Of a stretch of DNA of 64,000 nucleotides, positions 62,561 through 64,000 are shown piece by piece (the first letter of the stretch is position 1; every line of letters begins with the position of its first letter). A program made the translations under genes and the position numbers. This DNA is from Zarea fungicola. Lineage: Eukaryota > Ascomycota > Sordariomycetes > Hypocreales > Cordycipitaceae. The notes under the pieces are model-generated. The model saw only the letters and a program-made list of their open reading frames with translations. It was not told the DNA's origin and did not search any database. The DNA lies in NCBI GenBank assembly GCA_900169235.1, contig FWCC01000013.1, positions 24,635 through 88,634 on the forward strand. The letters run 5' to 3'.

Positions 62561-63328
62561 ATGGATAGCCAATGTACATCACCCATAGACGATTGGTCCA
62601 GCGTCCTGTCTGGTGACACCATCACAGACAGTACAGTCACGACACCAGATTCATGTGATATTGGCGTTGGCAGTGGGGCTACGAATGCATTCTTCCATAC
62701 AGTTCTTTCTGGAGATGCGACCGAAGTGCGTGCTCTCGCCTCCGAGGGAATTTACATATCGCCGCTGGACACATGGGTTATCTTCGAGGCCTGCTTGCAA
62801 GGGCCTGACATGATTCAGGCCTTCTGTGAGAATGCCTATTTGGATCTCGACCAACACATTCCTGGGCCGACAGGAGACGCCATCATAAATTATCTCCTAC
62901 GGACATCACCACGCCTGTTTCCAGAGGGAAAGAAAGAGACGATCTCTGCTTTGTTGCGGCAGGCTATCAGTCCGATAGCATACGACCAATTCGGAAACCA
63001 TGCACTGCATATACTTGCAGGATCCCCAGAAGGACTGGATGTTATGAAGTTATTCCTCTGCCACACAGAGGGCATAGCCGAGGCCGTACGCTCGGAATGC
63101 ATCTCGCATATCAATGCGCGGAATTGGGCAAGCAACGGCAGCGGCTCTGGAAACACACCACTGACGATTGCGGTGCTCGAAAACAATCTGAAAGGTGCAC
63201 GGTTGCTCTTGGACAATGGGGCAGACGCTAGCCAACATGGTGAATTCGATCAATCACCATTGGAACTTGCAGTAGTCCTGGGACATTGTGAAATTACACG
63301 TCTTTTACTTGAATATGGCAGTTTGTGA
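62561..63328 (+). CDS. Ankyrin-repeat protein, 255 aa
   Basis: The ATG at 62561 starts MDSQCTSPIDDWSSVLSGDT. After a Ser/Thr-rich leader there is AFFHTVLSGDATEVRALASE (ankyrin helix pair), then FGNHALHILAGSPEGLDVMK. Two clear C-terminal repeats follow: GNTPLTIAVLENNLKGARLL then LDNGADASQ, and QSPLELAVVLGHCEITRLLL then EYGS. It is intronless. There is no fused enzymatic domain. It is distinct in sequence from the 19829 protein, so it is not a recent duplicate. Its role is unknown. Confidence 0.7.
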   Translation: MDSQCTSPIDDWSSVLSGDTITDSTVTTPDSCDIGVGSGATNAFFHTVLSGDATEVRALASEGIYISPLDTWVIFEACLQGPDMIQAFCENAYLDLDQHIPGPTGDAIINYLLRTSPRLFPEGKKETISALLRQAISPIAYDQFGNHALHILAGSPEGLDVMKLFLCHTEGIAEAVRSECISHINARNWASNGSGSGNTPLTIAVLENNLKGARLLLDNGADASQHGEFDQSPLELAVVLGHCEITRLLLEYGSL

Positions 63329-63370
63329 AATGAGAGAGGAAGCGATAATAGCTAGCTATAATTAAAAAGA

Positions 63371-63776
63371 TCAATTTGTACCTTGCATGCTTTCTTTGAC
63401 GGTGCCCTGTAGCTGGTTCGTAGGCGTGCCAACTAGTTCAGCAGCCTCTTCAACGTCGACCACAGCATCCCACCCAAAAGGTGCCTGAGCTGTCACCGGA
63501 GCGCGGGGGGTCTCAGGTGGCGACTCGGGAGCCTTGAACACCGTTAGCGACATAACAAGCTAGCTAGGTAGTTTAAGTTTGGTAACGGGAACGTACCTTG
63601 TTCGCATACGCCTGAAGCCTGACTTGCAAAAAAGAGCACGCACCGTCACAAGTAGCGCTTGCAACTAGAGTGGCATGGTGTAATACAGCAGTGTCCTGAC
63701 AGATAATTTTGAGCTCGTGTTGTAGGGAGCGAAGGAGTTGAAGAGTATCTTTGATATCCTGTAAAGCCTCTGCCAT
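63371..63776 (-). CDS. Small helical protein with Pro-rich tail, 113 aa
   Basis: Exon 63776..63597 and exon 63532..63371 join in phase 0 (GTACGT donor, GCTAAC branch point, TTCAAG acceptor; 64-nt intron). The start MAEALQDIKDTLQLLRSLQH forms a long helix. TLVASATCDGACSFLQVRLQ carries two Cys. The second exon is Pro-rich (APESPPETPRAPVTAQAPFG) with an acidic helix (DAVVDVEEAAELVG). Function is unknown. It converges on the ankyrin gene, with 42 bp between stops. Confidence 0.5.
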
Positions 63777-64000
63777 TTTGGAGTATCTAGTGTATACTAT
63801 GGATAATGGTAAAAAAAACAAATGGTCACCACTGCGGACGATTGGCATCTTATATACCTCGATACGTCATGTAGGTGATTAGGAAGCTAAATTTATGCGC
63901 GTTACAAGGCCTAGGAAGGATCCTGCGGGGTAAAGACGGCGCTGCAAGCCTTGCGCTAAATCCATGTTCTATTTTTACGCTACTTGTGCCACGCCCCCAC
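63777..64000. other. Upstream region of the last gene, window end
   Basis: This should hold the promoter of the minus-strand gene at 63776. A TATAC/TATATACC sequence lies about 15-80 bp upstream. No further gene is recognised before the window ends. Confidence 0.35.

Noticed and set aside
19829..64000. A DUF3435 captain recombinase within the island
   Set aside because: I looked for a large tyrosine-recombinase-like protein; none of the long frames carries the R...HxxR...Y pattern, so the Starship idea rests only on cargo resemblance.

Overview
The window looks like nuclear DNA of a filamentous ascomycete, most likely a Sordariomycete and probably Hypocreales. The evidence is short introns (about 43-65 nt, GTRNGT donors, CTAAC/CTGAC branch points), conserved eukaryotic genes (a Utp8-type ribosome biogenesis factor, an Elg1/ATAD5-type clamp unloader) and fungus-specific families (Zn2Cys6, HeLo-like, Rua1_C, DUF3723-like, patatin-like and ORP1-like proteins). 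There are no bacterial-style operons, and I recognised no tRNA or rRNA genes.

Layout. (1) Bases 1-16.3 kb are ordinary core chromosome: the start of an unidentified gene, UTP8 (-) and ELG1 (+) diverging from a shared ~0.55 kb promoter, a small basic RS-rich protein, a lineage-specific 297-aa protein and an intron-containing O-methyltransferase. This part holds two long stretches in which I see no gene (11.2-15.4 kb and 16.2-19.8 kb). (2) From 19.8 kb to the end is a dense accessory island: about 30 mostly small genes, many with 1-5 tiny introns and no recognisable function, mixed with relics and repeats. Recognisable members are two ankyrin proteins, a protein kinase, a HeLo-like protein with three G-x-G repeats, a Zn2Cys6 protein whose zinc cluster is at the wrong (C-terminal) end, a Rua1_C zinc-finger protein, an ORP1-like protein with an internal duplication, two four- to seven-helix membrane proteins, a PD-(D/E)XK-nuclease/kinase fusion, a degenerate patatin-like protein (FabD/lysophospholipase family) and a DUF3723-like protein.

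The mix of patatin-like, DUF3723-like, HeLo and kinase genes resembles the cargo of giant fungal Starship elements or a lineage-specific region. No DUF3435 captain recombinase or element ends are visible, so this is only an inference. The island shows repeated local duplication: two paralogues of an unknown family (31.4 and 35.4 kb), ~90-115 bp homologous upstream regions in front of two unrelated genes (33.2 and 37.3 kb), a 22-bp core promoter reused at 26.9 and 27.9 kb, a relic of a second HeLo C-terminus, and an ankyrin relic. Most gene models below were built by joining exons by eye. Where the total coding length is a multiple of three and both splice sites are good, I regard the model as likely. 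Functions of the unknown genes are left open.
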